Positions 33,288 to 42,240 of a DNA stretch of 64,000 bases are shown piece by piece (positions within the stretch are counted from its first letter, which is position 1; every line of letters begins with the position of its first letter). The position numbers and the translations under genes were made by a program. The notes below the pieces were generated by a model. It worked only from the letters and a program-made list of their open reading frames with translations, made no database searches and was not told the origin of the DNA. Source of the DNA: Pseudomonas syringae (GTDB taxonomy: Bacteria > Pseudomonadota > Gammaproteobacteria > Pseudomonadales > Pseudomonadaceae); NCBI RefSeq assembly GCF_023278085.1, contig NZ_CP066265.1:3068501-3132500 (forward strand), in the 5' to 3' direction.

Positions 33288-34649
33288 TCAGCGCACCACC
33301 ACAAAAGCCTCGTCAATCCGCGCCAGGTCGGTGTCGCGCAAGGTGCCCGCGTAGTAATGCAACTTGATCCAGGCCATCAAGTAGTCATAGCGGGTCTTTG
33401 CCAGGTCGCGCCGGGTGCTGTAAAGCTGCTGCTCGGCGTTGAGCGCATCCAGGTTGACGCGTTCACCACCAAGAATGCTCTGCCGTGTCGATTCGACCAG
33501 AGCTTGCGCCGAAACCAGCGCTTTCTGATAGGCACGCAGCTTGCTCACGCCGGATGCGCAGGCATTGAACTGGCGCCGCACCTCGATCAGGGTTTCGCGA
33601 GTCTTGCCCTCCAGCTCGTACTCAGCCTGATCACGCTTGCTGTTGGCCTGACGCACCGAAGCGCTAGTGCCACCCCCGGCATACAACGGCAAGCTGAGCT
33701 CGATACCGACGGTGTTGGTGTCGTACCGCTGGTTGTAGGTATTGCCGCTGTCGGACTCATTCTGGCGAATGCTCGCATAGGCGTTGACCGTCGGCAGATG
33801 ACCGGCGCGATTGCGCTCTACCTCATAGCGCGCCACTTCCAGTGACTGACGCTGCGACGCCAGAATCGGACTGTTAGCCATAGCCAGCGCATGCCATTCG
33901 GTGTAACTGGAAGGTGCCAGTACCAGCGCCTGAAAGCTGTCTTTCAGCGGCTCCAGCTGAGCCACTTCAATGCCCGGTTCGCCCAGTAAAGCGCCGAGCT
34001 CACGCAAGGCAGCGTCCTGTTCGTCTGTGGCTTCGATCTGCTCGGCAATCGCCAGCTCGTTGCGCGATTCCGCTTCGAGAATATCGGTGCGCGTACCCTC
34101 GCCCTGCTGAAACATCTGCCGGTTCTGCGCGAACTGGCGTTCGAAGGCCTGCTGTTTGGCGCGAGCAATGTTGATCTGGTCCTGCGCAAATAGCGCTTGG
34201 GTGTACAGCGTCAGGACCCGTACCAGCAATTCCTGACTTTTGCTGCGAAAGGTCTCGTCGGCAAACAGCGCCTGAGCCAGGCCCTTGCGGTAATTGGCGT
34301 AGGCCTCGTAGTCGATCAGCGGCTGCTGGATCGTCAGGCTGGAACCAAAACTGTTGTAATGGCGATGGTCAGTGGTGTCTTCACGGGCGCCCTTGACGGT
34401 GGCCTTGGAATCGTTACGCCCTTTGTTGTAGCTGTACGACACACGGGGCAACAAGCCGGCTCGCCCGATCACGCGATTTTCCAGACCCGCATCGCGCTCC
34501 TTGATTGCGCCCAGGTAAGTCGGATCGTTGCGCAGCGCCAGCTCATAGACCTCGAACGGACCCATGGCATGACTTGCGGGAACCACAGCCAGCAGCCCAC
34601 CCAACAGGCTGGCCGTCAGCAAAGCGGCTTTCAGCGGATAACCAGACAT
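33288..34649 (-). CDS. aprF: Type I secretion outer-membrane channel AprF (TolC family)
   Basis: This 453-residue TolC-family outer-membrane factor has a signal peptide (MSGYPLKAALLTASLLGGLLAVVPASHA). Two repeats of the helical-barrel domain are seen (GPFEVYELALRNDPTYLGA at the start, and the GERVNLDALNAEQQLYSTRRDLAKTRYDYL pattern near the end). It is the last gene of the alkaline protease cluster and directly follows aprE. It would form the tunnel through the outer membrane for AprA. The order aprA-inh-aprD-aprE-aprF is that of fluorescent pseudomonads rather than P. aeruginosa. Confidence 0.92.
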   Translation of the reverse strand: MSGYPLKAALLTASLLGGLLAVVPASHAMGPFEVYELALRNDPTYLGAIKERDAGLENRVIGRAGLLPRVSYSYNKGRNDSKATVKGAREDTTDHRHYNSFGSSLTIQQPLIDYEAYANYRKGLAQALFADETFRSKSQELLVRVLTLYTQALFAQDQINIARAKQQAFERQFAQNRQMFQQGEGTRTDILEAESRNELAIAEQIEATDEQDAALRELGALLGEPGIEVAQLEPLKDSFQALVLAPSSYTEWHALAMANSPILASQRQSLEVARYEVERNRAGHLPTVNAYASIRQNESDSGNTYNQRYDTNTVGIELSLPLYAGGGTSASVRQANSKRDQAEYELEGKTRETLIEVRRQFNACASGVSKLRAYQKALVSAQALVESTRQSILGGERVNLDALNAEQQLYSTRRDLAKTRYDYLMAWIKLHYYAGTLRDTDLARIDEAFVVVR

Positions 34650-34650
34650 C

Positions 34651-35988
34651 CTATTCCTCCGTCAACGCGGAGCCGGCACGGTCCAGCAAAGGTTTGAACA
34701 GATAATTGAGCAGCGAGCGTTCGCCCGTGCGCACAAACATTTCAGCGGGCATGCCCGGCTTGATTACCAGACCGTTGAGTTTTTCCAGCGCTGCATCGCC
34801 GACCGAGGTGCGCAATACGTAATACGGCTGGCCGGTTTTTTCGTCCTGCATCTGGTCGGCGGAGATCAGACTCACCTCACCCGACACTCTCGGGGTACGA
34901 CTCTGGTTGAATGCCGTGAACAGAATATCCACCGGCAGGTGGCTGGCGACCTTGTCGATCAACTGCACCGGCAAACGCCCTTCAACTTCCAGCCGCGTAC
35001 CTTGCGGGACGATTTCCAGCAGCGTTTCACCCGCACGCACCACCGCGCCTTCGGTGTGCACGCCCAGGTTGACGGCAATGCCATCGGCAGGCGCCAGAAT
35101 GGCACTGTGTTGCAGGCTGAAACCGGCCGATGCCAGTTGCTGCTCAAGCGTGAGCGCCTTGACCTGCGCATCGGCCCATTGGCTGCGCACCTCTTTCTGG
35201 TACTCCTCGCGCTGCTGTTGCAGGCGCAGCCGCGACTCGACGATGGACTGCTCGATTCGTCCGGTTTCGCCTGCGTTCTGCGCAAGATCCTGCTGCACCT
35301 GAGACAACTGACGCTGAAACTCCAGCAGCCGGTTGCTCGGGATGAAACCGTTTTGCGCCAGAGGTTGCAGATTGCTCAATTGCTGGCGCAACGAGTCAGC
35401 CTGGGCTTGCAGATCCAGACGTGCGCGGCGCATGCCCTTCAGTTGCAGCCCGGCACCTTCGATACTCGCCTGCAAGCCCGACTGCTCACGTGCCAGCGCC
35501 TGTCGACGACTGCTGAACAATTGCCGCTGCCCTTCCAGCACCAGCGCCAATCGTGGATCAGGGTCTTGCCCTTGCCCGGCGGCGATCAGCTCTGCAGGGA
35601 AGTTGATCTCATTCAGGTTGTCTCGCTCGCTCTGCCAGCGGGCCAGGCTTGCCCAGGCCATCCGGTATTGAGCACGCAACGATTGCACATCGGCCTCAAC
35701 CTGCGTCTGATCGAGGCGAAACAGCGGCTGGCCTTCTTTTACCAACTGGCCTTCGCTGACCAGAATTTTGCTGACCACGCCGCCATCCAGCGACTGCACC
35801 GCTTTGCGTTTGCCCGAGACCACCACCGTCCCTTGCACGGCAATGCCCTGATCCAGCGGTGCCAGACTGGCCCAGAGAAAGAAGCTGCCCGCCCCTGCCA
35901 GCATCAGAATCCAGCCGGCGCGGACGAAGAATTGCACCCCGCGCTCCTTGCCCGGCACGGCGTAATGATTGTCGAGAGAGCGGCTCAT
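34651..35988 (-). CDS. aprE: Type I secretion membrane fusion protein AprE (HlyD family)
   Basis: This 445-residue adaptor has one N-terminal membrane helix (about 22-42). The first lipoyl half is QSLDGGVVSKILVSEGQLVKEG, followed by a long periplasmic coiled coil and the second half ILAPADGIAVNLGVHTEGAVV. The C-terminal barrel contains VSGEVSLISADQMQDEKTG. The ATG at 35988 overlaps the aprD stop as ATGA; an open extension upstream is only aprD sequence in another frame. It bridges the AprD ABC protein and the AprF channel. Confidence 0.93.
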   Translation of the reverse strand: MSRSLDNHYAVPGKERGVQFFVRAGWILMLAGAGSFFLWASLAPLDQGIAVQGTVVVSGKRKAVQSLDGGVVSKILVSEGQLVKEGQPLFRLDQTQVEADVQSLRAQYRMAWASLARWQSERDNLNEINFPAELIAAGQGQDPDPRLALVLEGQRQLFSSRRQALAREQSGLQASIEGAGLQLKGMRRARLDLQAQADSLRQQLSNLQPLAQNGFIPSNRLLEFQRQLSQVQQDLAQNAGETGRIEQSIVESRLRLQQQREEYQKEVRSQWADAQVKALTLEQQLASAGFSLQHSAILAPADGIAVNLGVHTEGAVVRAGETLLEIVPQGTRLEVEGRLPVQLIDKVASHLPVDILFTAFNQSRTPRVSGEVSLISADQMQDEKTGQPYYVLRTSVGDAALEKLNGLVIKPGMPAEMFVRTGERSLLNYLFKPLLDRAGSALTEE

Positions 35989-37772
35989 ACGTCGGACTGC
36001 CTGTTCTGGGAGCCGTACTGGCGGCTCATGGAAATTCCGGACGGTGCCGAGCGGGGTTGCGGTTGCGCGGTGGCCTGTGCCGGGGATGTCTGGCCCGACA
36101 GAGCCTGCAGGACCTGAGCCGTTGGCCCAAAAGCCTGCATACGGCCTTCGCTCAATACCAGTAGCCGATCGGTCTGATTCAATGAAAGCGTACGGTGGGT
36201 AACCAGTACCACCGTGCAACCCCGGGCCTTGAGTTCACCTATTGCCTGAGTCAGGGCCGCTTCGCCAGCCGCATCCAGGTTTGAGTTGGGTTCATCGAGC
36301 ACCACCAGCCTGGGCTCGCCGTACAGCGCACGAGCCAATGCAACGCGCTGTTTCTGACCGCCTGACAAACCGCCACCGTCATCACTCAGCCGCGTGTCAT
36401 AGCCTTGCGGCAGACGCAGAATCAGCTCATGCACACCTGCCAGCTGCGCAGCAGCAACCACCGCGCTCGCATCGTCCTCGCGGAAGCGGGCGATATTCTC
36501 GGCCACGGTGCCACCGAACAGTTCTATGTCTTGCGGCAAATAACCGATATAGGGGCCTAGCGCCTCGCGGTCCCAGCGGTGCATGTCAGCCCCGTCCAGC
36601 CGGACCGTGCCGCACAGCACCGGCCATACGCCGACCAGCACCCGCGCGAGGGTCGATTTGCCGGAGCCGGAAGCGCCCAGCACGCCGAGCACTTCTCCGG
36701 CCTGCAGTTGAAAACTCACGTGCTGCACAGTGGGCGAGGTTCTGCCCGGGGGCGCGGCGCTGACCTGCTCCGCAGTGATCTGGCCGCGTGGTGCCGGCAA
36801 CGGCATGCGCGGCGCGGGTTCGGCGTAAGTCTTGAGCAACTGGTCAAGGCGGCCATACGCCAGACGTGCAGAACTCCACTGTTTCCAGACCGCAATCAAC
36901 TGGTCGATGGGGCTGAGAACCCGGCCCATCAGGATTGAACCAGCAATCATCATCCCCGCCGTCATGTCGCCACGGATCACCAGCAGCGCGCCGAGGCCCA
37001 GTACCAGCGATTGCAGACACAGGCGCAACGCCTTGCTGATCGAACTGATGACCGCGCCGGTGTCGCTGGCGCGGTTCTGCAACGCAAGAAAACGCCCGTG
37101 CACAGTGAACCAGCGACGTCGTAACGCCTCCAGCATGCCCATGGCCTGAATGGCTTCGGCCTGTTGCAGATGGCGAGTCGCCAATTGCGCAGACTGCTGC
37201 GAATAACCACTGGCCTCAGCCAGCGGTTTGCGGGTCAGCCATTCATTCAGGCAGGCCAGCGCTACCAGCAACACCGTGCCGACACTGGCCAGCACGCCCA
37301 GCCATGGATCGAAAAGAAAAATCACCGCCAGATAAACGGGAAACCAGGGTGCGTCGAAAAACGCAAACAACGCAGGGCCGGTAAGGAACTGGCGAATAAA
37401 GGTCAGATCGCCCAGCGCTTGTCCGGCCTGACGCTGCCCGGCATGCAGGTTGCTCTCGAACGCCGCCTGATAGACGCGTAGATTGAAACGCCGCTCCAAC
37501 TCGCTGCCAATGCGGATCACTACGAAACTGCGAATCATCTCCAGCAGGCCGATAAAGGCAAAAAACCCCACCACCATCAGGGTAAGCATGGCCAATGTGG
37601 TCTGGTTCTGCGAGGTCAATACGCGGTCATACACCTGCAACATGTAAATCGACGGGGCGAGCATCAACACGTTGATCAGCGCGGTAAAACAACCGACACC
37701 GATCAACGCGCTCTTGTAATCCGCCAGCGCTTTATAAAGCGGCGGCTGGGCGCTACGGGGCAACGCACTCAT
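35985..37772 (-). CDS. aprD: Type I secretion ABC transporter AprD
   Basis: This 595-residue protein is an ABC exporter half-transporter with an N-terminal membrane domain of about six helices (PrtD-type, without the C39-like domain). The nucleotide-binding domain has Walker A GASGSGKST, signature LSGGQKQRVALARAL, Walker B LVVLDEPNSNLD and the H-loop VTHR. It energises export of AprA by its C-terminal signal. ATG 37772 follows AAGGAAG; the open extension upstream of it is not similar to the family. Confidence 0.94.
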   Translation of the reverse strand: MSALPRSAQPPLYKALADYKSALIGVGCFTALINVLMLAPSIYMLQVYDRVLTSQNQTTLAMLTLMVVGFFAFIGLLEMIRSFVVIRIGSELERRFNLRVYQAAFESNLHAGQRQAGQALGDLTFIRQFLTGPALFAFFDAPWFPVYLAVIFLFDPWLGVLASVGTVLLVALACLNEWLTRKPLAEASGYSQQSAQLATRHLQQAEAIQAMGMLEALRRRWFTVHGRFLALQNRASDTGAVISSISKALRLCLQSLVLGLGALLVIRGDMTAGMMIAGSILMGRVLSPIDQLIAVWKQWSSARLAYGRLDQLLKTYAEPAPRMPLPAPRGQITAEQVSAAPPGRTSPTVQHVSFQLQAGEVLGVLGASGSGKSTLARVLVGVWPVLCGTVRLDGADMHRWDREALGPYIGYLPQDIELFGGTVAENIARFREDDASAVVAAAQLAGVHELILRLPQGYDTRLSDDGGGLSGGQKQRVALARALYGEPRLVVLDEPNSNLDAAGEAALTQAIGELKARGCTVVLVTHRTLSLNQTDRLLVLSEGRMQAFGPTAQVLQALSGQTSPAQATAQPQPRSAPSGISMSRQYGSQNRQSDV

Positions 37773-37846
37773 GGTTCTTCCTTGATGGCCGCACCTGCGA
37801 CCGAGTGACAACCTGGGATATTTATCGGATAGCGTGCGGACATCGC

Positions 37847-38230
37847 CTACTCGGCAAGCCGTTCCAGCATCAATACCTGACCGCTGGGCAGCCGCGCTTC
37901 ATAACGCTGTTGTCCCATATGGTTGAGATGGATAAGACGATTGCCATCCTTACCGGTAAAGGCCAATCCATCGGGGGTTGGAAACCAGCCGGTGGGCGTT
38001 TCGTGCAACCATTTTGCTGCGCAGGCCGGATCGCCGCCCAGCTGCGGTGTATCGGTGTTGAGACGCAGCTCGCAGGAATTAGCGCTCTGCGCCTGGAGAA
38101 ATAAGCGCCACTTGCCGCTGAGTTCAGCGGGGCTCGGCAGTTTCAGACTCATGGCCATGCTTGCTCCAGAAATACCCACCAGCAGCGCTAGAGCAGCCGG
38201 AGCGATTTTTAAAAAATGGTTGATTCTCAT
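37847..38230 (-). CDS. inh: Periplasmic alkaline protease inhibitor (Inh/AprI)
   Basis: This 127-residue protein has a signal peptide (MRINHFLKIAPAALALLVGISGASMA) and then the short SLKLP segment that enters the protease active site in known inhibitors. The eight-stranded barrel has the conserved Cys pair (NSCELRL, PACAAKW) and the closing segment RYEARLPSGQVLMLER. Inh blocks any serralysin that reaches the periplasm during secretion. It lies 65 nt downstream of aprA. Confidence 0.9.
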   Translation of the reverse strand: MRINHFLKIAPAALALLVGISGASMAMSLKLPSPAELSGKWRLFLQAQSANSCELRLNTDTPQLGGDPACAAKWLHETPTGWFPTPDGLAFTGKDGNRLIHLNHMGQQRYEARLPSGQVLMLERLAE

Positions 38231-38295
38231 AAGTGTCAGATCAGGGTGTTCCAGATCATGGGCGAATCAAACAATTCGCCCATGAGTGCCAGTGG

Positions 38296-39723
38296 TTAAA
38301 CCACGATATCAGTCGCGAACGCTTGACCCACGGTCCCTACCAGGAAATCGCCCGCCCCTTGCCCCGTGAAGTCGATGGCCAGGCTACCCAGGTTGCTGCT
38401 CTGGTTGTAGTTCAGGATCGCTTCGCCGGCATGACCGCTGAAGGCGTTGACGAACTGCAACGCGCTCAGCGTGGAAATGGCCGATACGTCGATTTTGTCC
38501 TGACCGCTGACGAAGTCACGAATCGTATCCTGGGTCGCCCGATTGGAATCGGAACTGGCGCCAAACACAAAGACGTCTGCTCCTGCACCACCGGTCAGGC
38601 TGTCAGCACCGCCGCCACCGTAGATGATGTCGTTACCGGCACCACCTTTCAGGTCGTTTGCAGCAGCATTACCGATCAACAGGTCATTGCCCGAACCGCC
38701 CACTGCGTTTTCAACCACGACGTTTTTGGCAATGGAAACGTTACCCACCATGCCGCCAACGTCCGAGAAGGAAGCAGCGTTTAGATTGATCTTCTGGTTC
38801 TGGGTGAAGCCTGAGAAGTCGAGGGTATCCTTGCCCCCGCCGTCCCATACCGAGAACACCACTTTGGAAGCGGCAGAGGTAGCGCTATAGAAATCGCGCC
38901 CGGCAGTGGAGTTGAAGCCATAGACCGTGTCAGTGGCACGCGTGCTCATGTTCGCGCCGTAGAGCTGCTGAACCGCAGCAATATCGTCCAGCAACGGCGC
39001 CGAGGAATACGACGGGGCGCCGCCCTTGACGAAGTTCTGATCGGTATTGGACTCACTCCAGTAACTCATGACGCTGTAGCCGCGCGTGTCTTCTGCGTAG
39101 CTGACATCCTTGTAAGACGGGTTGCCTTCGCCAGCGTTGTAGTCGCCAGGGTGAGACAAGCCCAAGGTATGGCCAATTTCGTGAGTCAGCGTTTGACGGC
39201 CGTAGTTGCCGTTGTCCGGGGTGGTGTTGACCTTGTAGGAATTGTCGACAAGGTACCAGGACTGGCCATCTGTACGGCCGCCGCTAGGCAGATAGGCAAA
39301 CGCCGCCCCGCCGCTGCTGCCATCACTGTAGTTACCGAAGGTCATGTGCCCGTCACCGCCGGAGGCCGCCTGGGTGAAGCTGACCTTGGCGACATCCGCC
39401 CAGGACTGCATCGAAAGCACTGCCTGGGATTTCTGCTGCGCGTTGAACGCACTGAACGTCCCCAGCGAGTTGTCGAAGCCGGCAGGTTTTGCGGTCAGGA
39501 ACGTATACGTGAGGTTGACGGTGCCGTTACCGTCGCGGTCCGCCCAGGAGGCGTGATCGCGAAGAATGAAGTTAGCAGCCTGATCGACCGAATACGAAGG
39601 CTTGCCGTTGATCGTGAGGTTGCCACCACGGTCATACTCGTGAGCGAACGTATTGATCTGGTCGAAGGAGCTACTGGTAGCGGCGGAGAGTTGAATTGCA
39701 GCATTTTCTTTGACTTTCGTCAT
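38296..39723 (-). CDS. aprA: Serralysin-family secreted metalloprotease AprA
   Basis: This 475-residue M10B zinc protease has a short propeptide, then the zinc site [11 protein letters not shown] (181-191) and the Met-turn YSVMSYW. The RTX region carries [33 protein letters not shown] calcium repeats (about 370-410), with the uncleaved type I secretion signal at the C-terminus (the last residues are DIVV). There is no Sec signal peptide, as expected. ATG 39723 has an AAGGAAG site. AprA degrades flagellin monomers and host proteins in related pseudomonads, which helps evade immunity. The direct neighbours encode its inhibitor and exporter. Confidence 0.96.
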   Translation of the reverse strand: MTKVKENAAIQLSAATSSSFDQINTFAHEYDRGGNLTINGKPSYSVDQAANFILRDHASWADRDGNGTVNLTYTFLTAKPAGFDNSLGTFSAFNAQQKSQAVLSMQSWADVAKVSFTQAASGGDGHMTFGNYSDGSSGGAAFAYLPSGGRTDGQSWYLVDNSYKVNTTPDNGNYGRQTLTHEIGHTLGLSHPGDYNAGEGNPSYKDVSYAEDTRGYSVMSYWSESNTDQNFVKGGAPSYSSAPLLDDIAAVQQLYGANMSTRATDTVYGFNSTAGRDFYSATSAASKVVFSVWDGGGKDTLDFSGFTQNQKINLNAASFSDVGGMVGNVSIAKNVVVENAVGGSGNDLLIGNAAANDLKGGAGNDIIYGGGGADSLTGGAGADVFVFGASSDSNRATQDTIRDFVSGQDKIDVSAISTLSALQFVNAFSGHAGEAILNYNQSSNLGSLAIDFTGQGAGDFLVGTVGQAFATDIVV

Positions 39724-39802
39724 GACACTTCCTTGTTTGCTGATAGAACAGATTGGTGCGGCAGGACTCCATCTGCAGCGAGGGAATCCTGTCACTCGCC
39801 TT

Positions 39803-39844
39803 GTGTTGCGTAACGGGTGTTACGTAACTGGTGTTACGTAACAA
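39803..39844. repeat. Three tandem 14-bp palindromic repeats upstream of aprA
   Basis: Three head-to-tail copies of GTGTTRCGTAACNG lie at 39803-39816, 39817-39830 and 39831-39844. Each contains the palindrome GTTACGTAAC (the first copy has one change). The array ends 80 bp upstream of the aprA ATG. A 14-bp period is not a whole number of helical turns. It may be a cooperative operator array or a small tandem duplication. Confidence 0.7.
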
Positions 39845-40085
39845 AACTGACACATCTTGAAATCTTGTGTCCAGCCCTGATAAGTGATGTCAAATCGCCT
39901 AAATCAGGAATCTGCCTACAGGCACTAGGGAATCGTCTGATATTTTTTTTGGTGATGGCTGGCTTTCGATAAGCCATTGAACAGGCTGGCGCAATCTTGA
40001 TAAAGATGACTGATCAGTCAGATATTGAGCCGCGTCGAATATCGAACCCATGCCCCCTTCTGGCATTCTCGAAACCCGACAACGC

Positions 40086-40111
40086 AAAAGCCCCGACAAG
40101 TCGGGGCTTTT
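40086..40111. terminator. Bidirectional-looking terminator downstream of the BI-1 gene
   Basis: AAAAGCCCCGAC and GTCGGGGCTTTT form a 12-bp stem with a two-base loop. The A-run and T-run on either side allow function on both strands. It sits about 40 nt beyond the stop of the minus-strand membrane-protein gene. Confidence 0.85.
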
Positions 40112-40149
40112 GTTTGAAGCGGAGCGGCCTGAATACTCAGGCCACGTGA

Positions 40150-40821
40150 TCAGTCGTCGCGGCTCATGATGCCGAAGATCTGCAGCAGGCTGATGAACAG
40201 GTTGTAGATCGATACATACAGGCTGACGGTAGCCATGATGTAGTTACGCTCGCCACCCTGAATGATCGCGCTGGTCTGGAACAGAATGCAGACCGACGAG
40301 AACAGGACGAAACCTGCGCTGATCGCCAGTTGCAGCCCGCTGATCTGGAAAAACATGCTGGCCACCACCGCACCCAGCAGGACGAAGAAACCGGCGGTGA
40401 TGAAGCCCCCCAGGAAACTCATGTCCTTGCGAGTGATCAGCACGTAAGCCGACAGACCGCCAAATACCAGTGCGGTCATGGCGAACGCGGAGCTGACGAC
40501 TTCAGCACCGCCTGCCATGCCCAGATAACGGTTGAGGATCGGGCCCAGCAGGAAACCCATGAAGCCGGTCAGGGCGAAAGTGGAAACCAGGCCCCAGACC
40601 GAGTCGCGCAGCTTGTTGGTCAGGAAGAACAGACCATAGAAGCCGATCAGCACCACGAAGATGTTCGGGTAGCCGACGCGCATTTGCTGAGCGACAAAGG
40701 CCATGACGCCGCTGAAAGCCAGCGTCAGAGCGAGAAGACCGTAAGTGTTGCGCAGGACACGACTAACCTCTAGCTGGTCGGCCTGCACGCCGGTTTTAAG
40801 GCTGTAATCCTGTTCGCGCAT
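40150..40821 (-). CDS. BI-1/YccA-family inner-membrane protein
   Basis: This 223-residue protein has seven predicted membrane helices and the Bax-inhibitor-1 family layout. The N-terminus DQLEVSRVLRNTYGLLALTLAFSG and the C-terminal SLYVSIYNLFISLLQIFGI are typical of the YccA/YbhL group. YccA interacts with FtsH in E. coli, and other BI-1 proteins form pH-sensitive calcium leaks. The role here is unknown. ATG 40821 has an AAGGAG site; the 12 upstream in-frame codons lack one. It is monocistronic. Confidence 0.9.
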   Translation of the reverse strand: MREQDYSLKTGVQADQLEVSRVLRNTYGLLALTLAFSGVMAFVAQQMRVGYPNIFVVLIGFYGLFFLTNKLRDSVWGLVSTFALTGFMGFLLGPILNRYLGMAGGAEVVSSAFAMTALVFGGLSAYVLITRKDMSFLGGFITAGFFVLLGAVVASMFFQISGLQLAISAGFVLFSSVCILFQTSAIIQGGERNYIMATVSLYVSIYNLFISLLQIFGIMSRDD

Positions 40822-40897
40822 GGCGAAACTCCTTCCTGTTGAAATGTTGAGTTGCAAAGATCATAACAGAGGCGCGGCAACTGGCTAGTCACAGAGT

Positions 40898-40925
40898 TTG
40901 ACAGCTTGTTTCATTCCGGTATTAT
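40898..40925 (+). promoter_or_regulatory. Sigma-70 promoter of tRNA-Ser
   Basis: A perfect -35 hexamer TTGACA (40898-40903), 16-bp spacer and TATTAT (40920-40925) are followed by a GC-rich discriminator, typical of growth-rate-controlled stable RNA genes. The tRNA begins 18 nt after the -10. Confidence 0.8.
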
Positions 40926-40942
40926 GGCGCCCGCAACGAAGT

Positions 40943-41030
40943 GGAGGTATGGCCGAGTGGTTTAAGGCAGCAGTCTTGAAAACTGCCGACTGTAACAGGT
41001 CCTAGAGTTCGAATCTCTATGCCTCCGCCA
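40943..41030 (+). tRNA. tRNA-Ser (anticodon UGA)
   Basis: An 88-nt class II tRNA: acceptor arm GGAGGTA/TGCCTCC, D-arm GGCCGAGTGGTTTAAGGC, anticodon loop with TGA at 40977-40979 inside CAGTCT...AACTG, a long variable arm, the T-loop GTTCGAATC, and encoded CCA. It reads UCA and, by wobble, other UCN serine codons. Confidence 0.97.
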
Positions 41031-41042
41031 TATTTGAAAGCG

Positions 41043-41068
41043 CAAAGCCCTGAATATTCAGGGCTTTG
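41043..41068 (+). terminator. Terminator after tRNA-Ser
   Basis: CAAAGCCCTGAAT/ATTCAGGGCTTTG is a perfect 26-bp palindrome just after the tRNA, ending in a short T-containing tail. It may also serve transcripts coming from the opposite strand. Confidence 0.8.
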
Positions 41069-41146
41069 TCGTTTCCGGGGTTTGCTCAATGCAACCTTGC
41101 TGATATGCCAGTGAGGCCAGGTGCCCCACTGCCGACTTGCAGCAGC

Positions 41147-42100
41147 CTAGATGTCCAGAACCAGCCGTTCTGACGTACATCCCGACACGCAGATCATCAT
41201 CGTCCTCCCGGATGCTCGCTCCGCAGCGCTGAGAACCACGTCGCGATGTTCCAGAGCGCCTTCAAGCACCCTGACTTCACACGCTCCGCACACGCCCTCC
41301 TTGCAGCTATAGGAAAGCGTGTGCCCTGAGGCGATCAGCACATCAAGCAAACTGCCTTTGCCATCATGATAAAGCTGCGCGCCTGAACGGGAGAGCACAA
41401 CCTGGTAGCCCTTGCTGATAGCGTCCGGGGGCGGCGGCGCGGCTCCGGAAAAACGCTCGGTGTGGCTGTGCCTGATACCCAGTGAAGAACAGGCCCGATC
41501 AAACGCATTGAGCATGGGTGCAGGGCCGCAGCAGTAAAAATGCGTGTCGGCCGGATAACCCTGCATGAATGACAGCAGATCAGGAGCCCCTCCCTGCCGA
41601 TCGTCAATGTGGTAACTCACGTCGGCCGACAGCGCGTCCAGTTCATCGCGAAATGCCATCTCTTCTTCCGAACGCACGCAATAGAGCAGCCCGACCGCTG
41701 CGCCACGTTCCGCAAGCTGCCTGGCCATGCCGAGAAGCGGAGTAATGCCGATACCTCCGGCAATGAAGACTGCCTGTCGAGCGCTGGACACGGGAAAATT
41801 ATTTCTAGGCAACGACACCTTGAGCACCACACCTGTACGGAGGTACTTATGGATAAATGCGGACCCGCCCCGACTTTGACGATCGTGAAGCACGCCAAGA
41901 CGGTAGTGGCCTGAATCCGTCAAAGACGTCATCAATGAATAACTGCGCACCAGCCCGTTGGGCAGGTGCACATCTATATGTGCGCCCGGATCGAATGCCG
42001 ACAGGCAATCGGAGCCGACAGGCGCGAGATTGATCGACACGATGTTCGGCGTGTGTCGGGTAACACCCGTCACCCGGACGGTCTGCAGGCCAATGCCCAT
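41147..42100 (-). CDS. Phthalate dioxygenase reductase-type ferredoxin/flavin oxidoreductase (VanB-like)
   Basis: This 317-residue protein has an FMN-binding barrel (RSYSLMTSLTDSGHYRLGV), an NAD-binding domain (FIAGGIGITPLLGMARQL, HFYCCGPAPMLNAF) and a C-terminal plant-type 2Fe-2S domain. The cluster ligands are in SCKEGVCGACEVR plus the later MMICVSGC. The layout is that of reductase components that feed Rieske oxygenases such as vanillate demethylase. No oxygenase gene is adjacent, so its partner is elsewhere or it serves another acceptor. ATG 42100 is chosen because it begins the domain cleanly. It is divergent from the LuxR-type gene by 140 nt. Confidence 0.87.
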   Translation of the reverse strand: MGIGLQTVRVTGVTRHTPNIVSINLAPVGSDCLSAFDPGAHIDVHLPNGLVRSYSLMTSLTDSGHYRLGVLHDRQSRGGSAFIHKYLRTGVVLKVSLPRNNFPVSSARQAVFIAGGIGITPLLGMARQLAERGAAVGLLYCVRSEEEMAFRDELDALSADVSYHIDDRQGGAPDLLSFMQGYPADTHFYCCGPAPMLNAFDRACSSLGIRHSHTERFSGAAPPPPDAISKGYQVVLSRSGAQLYHDGKGSLLDVLIASGHTLSYSCKEGVCGACEVRVLEGALEHRDVVLSAAERASGRTMMICVSGCTSERLVLDI

Positions 42101-42240
42101 ATCTACGTTCCTTGTACAGATCAACAACCGAACGAAGCCCGTTGCATAGCCCCGGGCAGAGCCGTCACGCACCTTGACGCTGACCGGACGACTCCTTTAC
42201 TTTGTGTGAATAACAAGTACAACCACACTCTGGATTTTCT

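Larger units (their letters stand above)
39724..40149. promoter_or_regulatory. Region between aprA and the BI-1 gene
   Basis: It contains the aprA promoter region with the 14-bp triple repeat. An A/T-rich stretch lies at about 39840-40020 where no gene is seen. A terminator lies near 40086-40111 at the end of the BI-1 gene on the minus strand. Confidence 0.5.
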
